Source of the DNA: Eustoma russellianum
Lineage: Eukaryota; Streptophyta; Magnoliopsida; Gentianales; Gentianaceae
Length of the DNA: 64,000 nucleotides
Direction: 5' to 3'
Assembly (NCBI GenBank): GCA_036186865.1
Contig: AP025043.1
Coordinates: 30,947,996-31,011,995, forward strand
Positions 1 to 10,259 of the stretch are shown here, piece by piece; the stretch's first letter is position 1; every line of letters starts with the position of its first letter. Below the pieces are notes generated by a model. The model was not told the origin of the DNA. It saw only the letters and a list, made by a program, of their open reading frames with translations, and ran no database searches. Position numbers and translations under genes: made by a program.

Positions 1-812
1 TTGCATGATGAGAAGGTAGATGTTTCTAGAATGCTTTGATTTAAAACATGTTAGGGACTTAGGAGAGGGGGGACGGTTTTGGAGGGATTTTTGTGAGGGT
101 TAGGGCTTTCTTGAATGTTAATCAAGTTTAAGTTAGCATAACCTTGGTTACTTTATTCAAACTATAGTTACTTTTGTGTTAGCCCAAGTTACTTTATTAA
201 ATCATGATTACATTAACCTTGGTTTAGAGAAAAGTAACCATGGTAGGATTTAAAAATCCTCCATGTCTAGACACTAAGGGGGCGGTTTTGGCTGGGGTCT
301 TTATGACCTCAACCATACTACTTCCTTCTTTAATGAGTTGTCTTAACTTGTTCCTTAAATGCATGTCTATTTTATTTTCTATTTATTCTTTGCATAATAA
401 CTTCTTGTCTTATTATTTTAACTAATAAAATTGGCTAGAAATTTCTAGAACATCTCCATGTGTAGGCCGAAATTTTTTAGGCTTCTTGGGCCAATTTGAC
501 ATTTCTTGTAACTTTAGTTCATATACTATATTGTTTCGTATATTTTATTGTATTCTAAGATTAGCATATGTATGCATACATATATCATATACACGCACAT
601 ACATATATATGGGTATGTATGGTTCATATTACTCTACATTTCATGTATTACTTTCTTGAAGTTTCCCTTATATAATTTGGCTTGGTATCACCTTAATAAT
701 GATTAAGTAAAAAGGCTTAAATTGACTTAAGTAACATGCGCTAAAAGAAATTTCCGCTTTCATTCCGTCTCATATTCATAGTTTTCACGTACATGATCGT
801 TGGGGTACAACA
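1..812 (-). repeat. gypsy-1 3' LTR, truncated by the window edge
   Basis: These bases repeat 8597-9407 almost exactly. The end is set by the shared TACAACA terminus, followed by a polypurine tract here and by gypsy-2 coding sequence at the other copy. On the sense strand the LTR begins TGTTGTACCCC. Confidence 0.93.
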
Positions 813-826
813 TCCTTCCCCCCTTC
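813..826 (-). other. gypsy-1 polypurine tract
   Basis: On the minus strand this reads GAAGGGGGGAAGGA and ends exactly at the first base of the 3' LTR. That is the place and composition expected of the plus-strand primer of reverse transcription. Confidence 0.9.
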
Positions 827-830
827 AATA

Positions 831-850
831 AAGTTTCGTCCCCGAAACTT
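831..850 (-). other. hairpin just upstream of the gypsy-1 polypurine tract
   Basis: A perfect 8-bp stem (AAGTTTCG with CGAAACTT) encloses a 4-nt loop, 4 bp upstream of the polypurine tract in element sense. The same stem with a different loop lies before the tract of gypsy-3 at 19846-19865. It is next to the pol stop codon. Confidence 0.6.
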
Positions 851-3380
851 ATGAACTGTCAAAGAGATAGGGGTACTTTTGCTTCATGCCTTCCTCTAAC
901 TCCCAAGTGGCCTCATCAACTGAATGGTTCTTCCATTGCACCTTGACCATAGGAATAGACTTATTCCTCAATGCTTTCACTTCCCTATCAATTATCCTTT
1001 CGGGTTCCTCTACATATGATATATCAGCTTCAATCCTCAAAGGTTGTTCATCCATAATATGGCTCGAATCATGCACATACTTTCGCAATTGAGATATATG
1101 AAACACATTGTGTAATTGAGACAACGATGGTGGTAGTGCAAGTCTATAAGCAACTTCTCCAATCCTTTCCAAGATCTCAAATGGTCCAATGAATCTAGGA
1201 CTAAGCTTCCCTTTAATTCCGAACCGCTTTACTCCTTTCGATGGAGATACCTTCAACAATACCTTATCTCCTACTTGAAACTCAAGTGGTCGACGCCTCA
1301 CGTCGGCCCACGCCTTGTTTCTATCCTGAGCAGCCTTCAATCTTTGTCTTACAATCATAACCTTTTCCTTGGTTTGCTCCACTAAGTCAGGTCCTGTGAA
1401 AATCTTATCTCCAATCTCATCCCAATACAATGGCGATCGACATCTTCTTCCATAAAGAGCTTCATAAGGAGCCATCCCAATAGATCTGTGATAGCTGTTA
1501 TTGTATGAAAACTCAACCAACTTCAAACTCTTATCCCAGCTACCTCCAAAGTCCAACACACAAGCACGCAACATGTCCTCCAATGTTTGAATTGTTCTCT
1601 CTGATTGACCGTCAGTCTGGGGATGAAAAGCTGAACTCATACGAACTTCCGTACCCATCGCTTTCTGAAATGCCGTCCAAAACCTTTATGTGAAGCGGGG
1701 GTCTCGGTCACAAACTATGCTCATAGGAACTCCATGCAAACATACAATCTGATCAACATACATAGAAGCCAACTTTTCCATGGGTGTTTTAATCGACATT
1801 GCCATGAGATGAGCACCCTTTGTCAGACGATCCACAACAACCCAAATAGTATCATATCCACTTCTTGTCTTAGGTAAATCGGTCAGAAAATCCATAGCGA
1901 TGTGATCCCACTTCCACTCAAGCAACTCAAGTGGTTGCAATAATCCAGCTGGCCTCTGATGTTCTGCTTTGACTTTCTGACATACAAGACATTTCTCAAC
2001 AAAGTCTGCTATCTGATTCTTCATTCCTGGCCACCAAAACTTTTGCTTCAAGTCATGATACATCTTATTTGCTCCTGGGTGAATAGACAATCGAGAATTA
2101 TGGGCTTCCTGAAGTACTTCACTTCGTATCGCGTCATCATTAGGCACACACAATCGACCTCTAAACCATAAACTGCCTTCATTACGGACTTCAAAATCGT
2201 CGGATGGCTTCTCCTTCAACTTGCTTTTAACTTTCATCAATGCATCATCCTTATCTTGAGTCTCCTTAATCCTATCGATCAAAGAAGGAACCACTACTAA
2301 CTTTGCAAGCACGTCGGAAATCGAATTCACTTCTTCCAGACCAAACTTTTCCATATCACACTGTAAAGGTGGTTGACGAGGATGACTCGTCTTACGACTC
2401 AAAGCATCAACAACTTTATTGGCTTTACCTGGATGATACTGAATAGAGATGTCATAATCCTTGATCAACTCAAGCCATCGCCTTTGGCGCATATTCAGCT
2501 CCTTTTGAGTGAAGAGGTATTTCAAACTCTTATGATCCGTGAAGATCTCACACTTCTCTCCATACAGATAATGACGCCAAATCTTCAGAGCAAATACAAC
2601 TGCCGCAAGCTCAAGGTCATGTACTGGATAATTCTGCTCAAACAGCTTAAGCTGGCGAGACGCATACGCAATCACACGCCCATTCTGCATAAGAACACAA
2701 CCCAATCCATTCTTGGAAGCATCACTGTAGATCACAAACTGTTCTCCTGAAATGGGTTGAGCCAAAACTGGTGCAGACGTCAACCTTGCCTTCAGCTTAG
2801 AAAAGCTACTTTCACAATCCTCATTCCATACAAATTTTGTCTTCTTCTGAGTCAATCTAGTGAATGGCATAGCTATCCTTGAAAATCCTTCAACAAACTT
2901 GCGGTAGTAACCGGCCAGTCCGAGAAAACTCCTTACTTCAGTAACATTGGTCGGTCTCGGCCACTCAGTAATTGCCTCAATCTTTCTGGGATCAACTGAA
3001 ATTCCATTTTCAGTAATAATATGGCCCAGAAATGACACACTATGCAACCAAAACTCACATTTACTGAATTTCGCATAGAGCTGATGCTTTCTTAGAATAC
3101 CAAGTATCGTCCTCAGATGAGCTGTATGAGTTTCCTCATCAGGCGAATAAATCAGGAAATCGTCAATAAAGACGACCAAATACTTATCCAACTGGTCCCG
3201 AAACACCCGATTCATAAGATCCATAAACGTTGCAGGGGCGTTGGTCAGTCCAAAAGGCATCACGAGAAATTCATAATGTCCATATCTCGTCATGAATGCT
3301 GTCTTAGGAATATCCTCAGCTCTTATCTTCAATTGAAAATATCCAGATCTTAGGTCCACTTTGCTAAACACCCGAGCTCC
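849..3380 (-). pseudogene. pol: gypsy-1 pol 3' exon: RT palm, RNase H, integrase, chromodomain-like tail
   Basis: This part starts at GARVFSKVDLRSG of the RT palm. The RT active site is FIDD about 75 residues in. RNase H follows with its acidic residues in place (SDAS, LEL, TDHKS, VDALS, about residues 220-330). Integrase has an HHCC zinc finger (H429, H436, C466, C469) and the first two DDE acids (AMDF, VCDRD); the glutamate lies downstream in TDGQSE. A GPF motif (IGPFEILERIGEVAY) and a chromodomain-like tail (IIDREVKALRNKS to ATWELE) end the protein, suggesting targeting to marked chromatin. One in-frame stop at about 1686-1688, probably TCA to TAA in PRFTSRFW, splits the integrase between its second and third catalytic acids. 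The stop codon is next to the pre-PPT hairpin. Confidence 0.92.
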
Positions 3381-3447
3381 CTGCATTAAGATACTTTAGA
3401 TATTATTCATGATTATTATATTGAAATAAGACTTGGTAATTACTGAC
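3381..3447 (-). other. putative 67-nt intron inside gypsy-1 RT
   Basis: The minus strand reads CTTCGG, then GTCAGTAATT to TTAATGCAG, then GGAGCTCGG. The RT frame breaks here: one side stops after DQLR in an AT-rich stretch with a TAA, and the other resumes at GARVFSKVDLRSG. Removing the 67 nt joins DQLR to GARVFSK in frame, matching the usual continuity of gypsy RT. The stretch is AT-rich with GT and AG borders. A non-homologous insertion that happens to have GT-AG ends is the alternative. Confidence 0.6.
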
Positions 3448-4286
3448 CCGAAGCTGGTCGAACAGATCGTCGATCTGAGGGAACGGATACTTATTCTTCA
3501 CGGTGATCTTGTTGAGTTCCCGATAATCAATACACAGCCGCATACCTCCATCCTTCTTCTTTACAAATAAAACTGGGGCACCCCATGGTGACACACTTGG
3601 ACGAATCAACTTCTTTTCCAATAATTCATGCAATTGCTCTTTTAGTTCCTTCAGCTCAGCGGGTGCCATGCAGTAAGGAGCTTTAGAAATGGGCTCAGCT
3701 CCGGGGAGGAGATTTATCTCAAAGGAAATTTCTCGATCAGGGGGGAGTCCTGGTAGTTCTTCTGGAAAGACATCAAGAAACTCTTGAACTACTGGAACTT
3801 GCGAAATGTCCACTGCTGCATGCTCGACACTAAGAGCATAAACAAGATAGCCTTGACATCCCTTTCACAACGCTCGACGGGCACGAGCTGTATTCACAAA
3901 AATATTCTTTGACTTCTTCAACTTAGGACCTCCTTTAAATGATACTTCCTCTTGCTCCGGGGCTCGGAAAGTGACTTTCTTTTGATTGCAGTCAATATGG
4001 GCATGGTTCTTAGACAACCAGTCTATACCAAGAATAATGTCAAAGTCATTCATAGCAATCGGGATTAGATCAGCCACGAACCGATGGTCATCGAGCTCGA
4101 CCGCGCAATTCTTATACAGATGATGAGACGTAAGTACTTGATCACCAGCGGCTTGGATTTGATAGGGTGATTTAAGCCGGATGGGATTATGGTCTAATCC
4201 CTTTGCAAATTTCTTAGATATAAAGGAGTGGCTGGCGCCACTATCAAACAACACATTTGCGGGCATACAACATACGAGAATAGCGC
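3448..4286 (-). pseudogene. pol: gypsy-1 pol 5' exon: aspartic protease and RT N-terminus
   Basis: The retropepsin-type protease has its active site at LFDSGASHSF (about 15 residues in) and the downstream ILGIDWL motif typical of gypsy proteases. A linker with PEELPGLPP leads into the RT fingers (PISKAPYCMAPAELKELKEQL, then KKDGGMRLCIDYRELN and KYPFPQIDDLFDQLR). One in-frame TGA at about 3863-3865, just before KGCQGYLVYAL, interrupts the frame between protease and RT; both sides are in the same frame, so it is a single nonsense change. Upstream the frame joins gag only if the 4287-4361 segment is removed, and it lacks its own start codon. Protease would cleave the polyprotein and RT would copy the element RNA in the virus-like particle. 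Confidence 0.9.
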
Positions 4287-4361
4287 CTGAATCATACAAA
4301 GTTTTAACTATGCAGCAATATAATATTTATCAACTTAGTATTGCATAATTTTAAATCATAC
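4287..4361 (-). other. putative 75-nt intron between gypsy-1 gag and protease
   Basis: Borders are GTATGATTT at 4361 and TGTATGATTCAG ending at 4287. Removal joins VVAG to AILVCCMPANVLFDSG in frame. The segment is a multiple of three and contains three in-frame stops (TAA, TGA, TAA), so the unspliced RNA ends Gag and the spliced RNA would give Gag-Pol. A TACTAA branch-like motif lies inside. Gypsy-2 has the same arrangement at 10179-10259 with a conserved acceptor. Confidence 0.65.
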
Positions 4362-5645
4362 CAGCCACGACGTCTCCAGTTTCCTCAACTGCAACATCGG
4401 TCATCACATGCACACGCGCATTCGGGCGCTGACGTTGGTTTCTCTGCTGCTGACCATCACGCTCACGACAATCTCTCAGAATATGCCCAGTCTTTCCACA
4501 TCCAACACAAGCAGCCCCTTATCAGGGCAATCCCTAATTATATGACCAGTCTTGCCGCAACCAAAGCACTTACCAGCTTGTACATAGCACTCGCCCAAAT
4601 GATTCTTCTGACAATGGGGACACATGGGAATGGCCTGCTGCTGCTGTCCCTGATTCCCTTGATTATTTCTTTGATTATTCTGATTCTGCCCACAGCGCTG
4701 TCCACGATTCTGATTCCCTCTTTGGTTCTGATTCTGCTGTCTACCTTGCCTCCCATGAAAATTCTGTCTAGTCATTTTCCTTGCTCCTTTATCACCAGAA
4801 GTGTCCCTTCCTCTTTTCTGGCCCACCATCGCATCGCGACAAATGATATCCTTCTCGATCCGATAACATGCATCAACAAGCGCCTCAAAATCAGCAGAGA
4901 TAACATTTACCAACCAAGTGCGAATCCTTGGGTTCAGCCCACTCTCGAACTTCACCATCTTAGATTCCTCATCATTCATCGTAGCCGGAGAAAATCTACC
5001 CAAAGCCAGAAACTTGCTCACATATTCAGACACAGTCATACCAGGTTCTTGCTTCCACATTTCAAAATCATGCCTCTTTTGCATCTTTACTGACGGGGGA
5101 AAATAAAACTTGTTGAACTCTTGGATGAATCTCTCCCATGGAATAGGTCGGGGCAAAGGTTGTAGCTTAGCCTTCCACCACTGGTTCGCCTCACCAAGGA
5201 GGAAAAGTCTCACAGCTTGGGTTTTCATATTATCAGGGGCTCCATTCAGTTCAAAACAGTTCTCCACTTCATCTAGCCATTTTTCAGCCATATCGGGGTC
5301 AGACTTGCCTTCAAAAGGCGGCACATTCGCTCGCTTGAGCTTCTCAAAGTAATACTGCGCATCTTTTATCAGTTCATACGGAGGAGGAGGGGCAACTTGC
5401 TGAATCATTCCCTGGCCAATCTGAGTTATGGTCTGACAGAATGCTTGGAAATCCGAAATAATAAGTGGCACTTGCGGAAGAGGGTTCCCTTGAGCTGGTG
5501 GGGGATTTTCATTCTGCGGTGGAGGAGGAGGCGGTGGATTCTGATTCTGAGGAGGAGGTGGAGGGACTTGATCTTGAGGTTGTGGAGGGTTTGGTTCGGG
5601 TGCATGGGCAGCATCTCTGCGAGGTCTACCACGAGTCCGAACCAT
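4351..5645 (-). pseudogene. gag: gypsy-1 gag: capsid/nucleocapsid protein with zinc knuckles
   Basis: The start chosen is the ATG of MVRTRGRPRR at 5645; an upstream in-frame methionine (MLHINS) lies in untranslated leader. Residues 15-55 are proline and asparagine rich. The central Retrotrans_gag-type domain (about residues 95-260) includes AQYYFEKLKRANVPPFEG, GEANQWWKAKL and WERFIQEFNKFYFP. A basic Q/N/R-rich stretch precedes cysteine motifs: CPHCQKNHLGEC, then CX2CX4HX4C in CFGCGKTGHIIRDC. A third knuckle, CVGCGKTGHILRDC, is read only after a one-base frameshift at the C-run 4515-4518, where a base appears lost. The protein would package RNA and build the particle. In the corrected frame it ends with VVAGMI and a TAA inside the putative intron. 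Confidence 0.9.
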
Positions 5646-5927
5646 CTGTATATGGAGCAGAAAAATATATATATATATATGTATATATGGATCGAGATGA
5701 CTGACTGAATTTAGATATACTTGGAAAAAGGAATTTAAAGCAGAAAAAAAAGAGTTAATATGCAACATATCAGGCTAGCAGGTCAACCAAGGGGACCCTA
5801 TTTCCAATCTAAGTTGTCTAAGTTAAGGCCATCTCTCTTCCAAGATCATGACTTAAGTCTAAGATCAATTCTTAGTTTTCTAAGACCATAACTTAGCTTC
5901 TACGTTCTGCCCGAATTTAGAGCCTGG

Positions 5928-5939
5928 GCTCTGATACCA
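5928..5939 (-). other. gypsy-1 primer binding site, tRNA-iMet type
   Basis: The minus strand reads TGGTATCAGAGC, complementary to the 3' end of initiator methionine tRNA. It lies 2 nt inside the 5' LTR and sets the LTR border at 5942. Confidence 0.92.
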
Positions 5940-5941
5940 CC

Positions 5942-8900
5942 TGTAGCGCCCCGTACTCGGCTACCCCTTGTACGGTGCACCCGCCGTACTTTCCCTTTCA
6001 GAAAAGTACAAAGCGTCGATACTTAACTCGTAAAACCCATTGATAAACATGGATTATAAAGTCACGATCTTAACAGGTAGATAAAAATACGGCAGAATTT
6101 GAACCTTAATCCGAAAGCGTCAAATCGCGAATACATAGCAAAATTATACAAACTGAACCGATAGCAAACTACACCGTGAAATTATACAACCATTATCCGA
6201 AAAGAGTACGAAAGTAGCTAAGTCCCAAAATGTCCCAAAGATTCATCAAAAGCTTCCTTCATCATTCTCTTAACAGCGACTTCAATAATCTATGGGTATG
6301 GCACCCGTGGCTCATCATCAATCCACTCGACTTCATTACCTGGCTCTGGGGGGAAAAATAAATGGGTGAGCGACAAAGTCGCCAGCAAGTATACAATAAC
6401 ACCGTATAATAAAGAGAAAACGGCATACAAGAATCAAACCCCAATTCCTTAAGTTAAAACATACATGCCAATACCTTTCCGAAGAATCATACTTAAAGTC
6501 ATATCAATACTTAACTAAGATCTAAATGTCATCACTTAGTTAGATTCTACGTGCTATAGCCAAACCTTACTTCTATGAAAATGTATCATGCATAATGTGT
6601 ATGAAAATGTGGATGCGATGCAAATGCAACGGGAAACATTCTTTCTTTCATTTAGACATGCTCATAAAAATGCTTGAACTTTCTTTCTTTCTTTTAAATC
6701 ATGCTCATCATAAAACAAGAGAGTGTGTCAACCTATTATACCGGGCATGACTCGGTTCTTATAACATGATCACCTTCAGGTCTATTATACCGGACCTGGC
6801 TCGGTTCTTATACTCTTCAGACCTATTATACCGGGCCTGGATCGGTTCTTACATTTCATCAGACCTATTCTACCGGGCCTGGATCGGTTCTTATACTTCT
6901 TCAGATCAATTAACCCCGGATCTGTAGCGGGTTAAGCTGGCCAGAAGGGACGAAATTCTTTCAAAACAGAAACTTTATATAAAACATCGATAAAATCATG
7001 AGCATGGAACATATGAGCATGTCAATGCAAGTGCATGGGATGCAACATGGTAAAATGCACTTATAACATCATAAACAATTTTCTTCATGGGCTGGAAAAC
7101 GATCCAGCAGCATGTCCTGTATTGCTCGGCCTAAAAATCAACCTTTTGAGCCTATTTTCCAGAAACTAAAAATATGGACATGCACCACATGATCTTAACC
7201 ACATTCTGTACAAATTTCATGCGATTTCGACAAGCGTAGGTACCTCAATAAAAATAATTCCCAACAAGGGTACAACAGAAATTCTGCTGCACTCTCAACT
7301 CCATTCCTTACCTTGTCTCCATCCATAAACTCATTATGGGGCTCACTTAGCACCTGGAAATCTTTCCTATTTCCTTTATGAACAATATTCAAATGCTCAT
7401 TCACCAAAACAAGTCAAAATAAATACGATACAATTCATACAAGCACAAAGGGTCAATCTGTCCTGTTTTCCAGAATGTTACACCAACTTTCCTTCAACGG
7501 TTTACCATCAAGATCAATAGATAAAATCAATTTCTTTACATGGATATTTATCTCTATGTCTTAATTACTTCCTGTAAAACTTTCAGGTCAATCCAATATG
7601 TTTAAGGTACTTAAATAATTTTTCTCCCTAAGGTGGTACGACCAGAAACTGTTTTGACCCCTTGATACTAAAAATTCATTTCTGACCAATCCACAAATGA
7701 TTTTCCAGAAATTCCAACGCCACAATAAACTAGACATAATAAGCTACGACCAAACAAAAAATAAGCTCAATCCAACGTTTAGAAGGTCCTTAACTAAGTC
7801 CATCAATTTGGCATAAAATCTGTCCAGAACTCTGGTTTCAACCATCATGCATAGAAATATCCTTTCCTTCCTAACTTTGTTCTTTAGCCTATAATCCAAG
7901 TTAATGGTCATTTAATAGACATAATAAGGCTTTCCTATACTAATTCAAGTCCTGTTTAGCATGCAAAAGTCGTTCATATGGGTTGTTCATTCCTTCTAAA
8001 CAAACAGTCCTCTAGTCCAACAATTTCAAAACATAAGAAAAGGTAACAACTTAGGCATATTTTCACTAAAGTCATGTCTTAGGCTTCTAGACATTCAAGT
8101 ATGCACATAATCACATATATTGTAAGGGGTTAAAGTATACTTGCCTCTTCAAGCTAAAGCTCTTGTCTTTGCTTGGTTATGAAGTGAGATGTGATAAAAT
8201 CCTTCACCTTCTTCACCTTAAGCATACGGTTTTAAGGGAGTGAAATGAAAAGATTAGTTCTTTATTCAATAGAGGAAATAGGATAGGTTTGAGGGCTAGA
8301 GAATCTTACCAAAATGAGATTGGAATGGGGATTCAAGCACCACAATATGTCACCACCTAAGAAAGTTGATGGCTTTCACCTATTTACACCATAAAACCCA
8401 CGGTTTTGGGTATGGAGAAAGAGAGTTCATGTGAGCTTCATTCTTTACCAAAATGAGAATTCTCTTAAGGAAACTTGGAACAAGACTTACCTAGAGGTCT
8501 TCTTGAGTCTTGAAAGTGAAGTTGAACTTCTATCCTTCAAGATGAAAGGGGCGAAATCTTGGTGAGGGGGATGGAGATTGTCTAAGTGTTTTGCTCTTGC
8601 ATGATGAGAAGGTAGATGTTTCTAGAATGCTTTGATTTAAAACATGTTAGGGACTTAGGAGAGGGGGGACGGTTTTGGAGGGATTTTTGTGAGGGTTAGG
8701 GCTTTCTTGAATGTTAATCAAGGTTAAGTTAGCATAACCTTGGTTACTTTATTCAAACTATAGTTACTTTTGTGTTAACCCAAGTTACTTTATTAAATCA
8801 TGGTTACATTAACCTTGGTTTAGAGAAAAGTAACCATGGTAGGATTTAAAAATCCTCCATGTCTAGACACTAAGGGGGCGGTTTTGGTTGGGGTCTTTAT

Positions 8901-9407
8901 GACCTCAACCATACTACTTCCTTCTTTAATGAGTTGTCTTAACTTGTTCCTTAAATGCATGTCTATTTTATTTTCTATTTATTCTTTGCATAATAACTTC
9001 TTGTCTTATTATTTTAACTAATAAAATTGGCTAGAAATTTCTAGAACATCTCCATGTGTAGGCCGAAATTTTTTAGGCTTCTTGGGCCAATTTGACATTT
9101 CTTGTAACTTTAGTTCATATATATATTGTTTCGTATATTTTATTGTATTCTAAGATTAGCATATGTATGCATACATATATCATATACACGCACATACATA
9201 TATATGGGTATGTATGGTTCATATTACTCTACATTTCATGTATTACTTTCTTGAAGTTTCCCTTATTTAATTTGGCTTGGTATCACCTTAATAATGATTA
9301 AGTAAAAAGGCTTAAATTGACTTAAGTAACATGCGCTAAAAGAAATTTCCGCTTTCATTCCGTCTCATATTCATAGTTTTCACGTACATGATCGTTGGGG
9401 TACAACA
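5942..9407 (-). repeat. gypsy-1 5' LTR (3,466 bp)
   Basis: In plus orientation the LTR runs from TGTAGCGCCCC at 5942 to TACAACA at 9407, with TG and CA ends. It is bounded by the primer site on one side and by the interrupted gypsy-2 RT on the other. The outer 811 bp match the partial 3' LTR. Apart from a hairpin array at 6728-6924 it is non-coding; small ORFs in it are chance frames. Confidence 0.93.
6728..6924 (-). repeat. array of five small hairpins in the gypsy-1 LTR
   Basis: Units spaced 41-42 bp each fold to a 6-bp stem with a loop of 10-11 nt ending in CCG: 6777-6798 (CAGGTC with GACCTG), 6818-6839 and 6860-6881 (CAGACC with GGCCTG), and 6902-6924 (CAGATC with GATCTG). A first, degenerate unit is near 6728. 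Gypsy-2 has an equivalent array with different stem bases. Confidence 0.7.
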
Positions 9408-10178
9408 CCTATAGTCAATACATAACCGCATACTTCCGTCCTTCTTCTTGACGAATAGTACGGGAGCTCCCCAAGGTGAAACACTTGGGCGAATCAGTTT
9501 CTTTTCCAGCAATTCGCGTAGCTGCTCCTTCAGCTCTTTTAGTTCTGCCGGTGCCATTCTGTAGGGAGCCTTTGATATTCGTTCAGCTCCCGGAACTAGG
9601 TTGATTTCAAAAGATATCTCTCGTTCCGAAGGAAGACCTGGCAACTCTTCTGGAACAACATCTGGGTATTCACGAACTACTGGGACTTGGGACAGATCTG
9701 AGGGTGCTTGATCAGTATTTATTGCATAAACGAGATATCCTTCATGTTCTTTCTTTAGTGCTTTACTAGCGCGGATCGCATTTACATAAATGTTCTTAGG
9801 ACACTTCCGTAACTTCGATCCTCCTTGAAAGGTTACTTCTTTACGTGTGGTGTCCTTAAAGGTAACTTGTTTTTCATTACAATCGATGTTGGCATAATTC
9901 TTTGAGAGCCAGTCCATTCCAAGTATTACATCGAAGTCCGTCATGGGTATGGAAATCAAATCGGCATCAAACCGATGATTATCAAACTCAAGTTCACAAT
10001 TTTTGAAAACATGGTGAGCTACAAGCACATTTTCCCCAGCTGCTTGGATGCTATAAGGTGCATCACTATAGGTTGGGTTTTTTCTCGATATTCTTTGCAA
10101 ATCTCTTGGATATAAAAGAGTGGCTAGCGCCACTATCAAATAACACATTGGCAGGTACTGAACATACTAGTATAGCTC
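9408..10178 (-). pseudogene. pol: gypsy-2 pol fragment: protease and RT N-terminus
   Basis: The protease begins AILVCSVPANVLFDSGASHSF after the putative intron and keeps the DSG active site. A frameshift soon after, near KKPNL, moves the frame to SDAPYSIQAAGENV, and reading then continues open through MTDFDVILGMDWL, the PEELPGLP linker and RT fingers (APYRMAPAELKELKEQL, KKDGSMRLCIDYR). The frame ends abruptly at CIDYR, where the gypsy-1 LTR starts, so the catalytic RT palm, RNase H and integrase are absent here. Similarity to gypsy-1 is high at residue level. The open reading of about 240 residues running into the LTR is an insertion artefact rather than a real fusion. Confidence 0.9.
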
Positions 10179-10259
10179 CTGAATCATACAATACTTACTA
10201 AGCAACCACAAGGCAACAGTATTTGTAAAAGAAAGATTAGTACGGTTCTCTGAAAATAC
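10179..10259 (-). other. putative 81-nt intron between gypsy-2 gag and protease
   Basis: Borders are GTATTTTCAG at 10259 and TGTATGATTCAG ending at 10179. Removal joins DLVTG to AILVCSVPANV in frame. The length is a multiple of three and in-frame TAA, TAG and TAA codons lie inside. A TACTAAT motif is a good branch-point candidate. The acceptor matches gypsy-1 while the interior is diverged. Confidence 0.65.

Larger units (their letters stand above)
1..9407 (-). mobile_element. gypsy-1: Ty3/gypsy chromodomain LTR retrotransposon
   Basis: This element is read on the minus strand and runs from a 3.47 kb 5' LTR on the right, through gag, protease, RT, RNase H and integrase, to a 3' LTR truncated by the window edge. 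The order, the chromodomain-like integrase tail and the long LTRs fit a Tekay/Del-like plant chromovirus; the lineage is inferred. It interrupts the RT of gypsy-2: the gypsy-2 frame stops at its CIDYR motif exactly where the LTR begins at 9407. The right-hand target copy would be CCTAT at 9408-9412; the left copy is outside the window. Over the 812 bp shared by the two LTRs I count 5 substitutions and one 1-bp indel, so the insertion is recent. The coding region carries one frameshift and two nonsense codons, so this copy is not autonomous. Confidence 0.93.

Noticed and set aside
240..425. 61-codon ORF duplicated at 8836-9021
   Set aside because: The duplication is that of the LTR pair; no conserved protein features.
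4341..5093. 250-codon plus-strand ORF
   Set aside because: Exact antisense of gypsy-1 gag, an open frame caused by the coding bias of the real gene.
6728..6924. CRISPR-like regular repeats
   Set aside because: Units are hairpins inside a retrotransposon LTR, spacing about 42 bp with no unique spacers and no cas genes; plant DNA.
9336..9412. Apparent tail (CCTPTIM...) fused to gypsy-2 RT
   Set aside because: It is LTR sequence of gypsy-1 read through after the insertion point.
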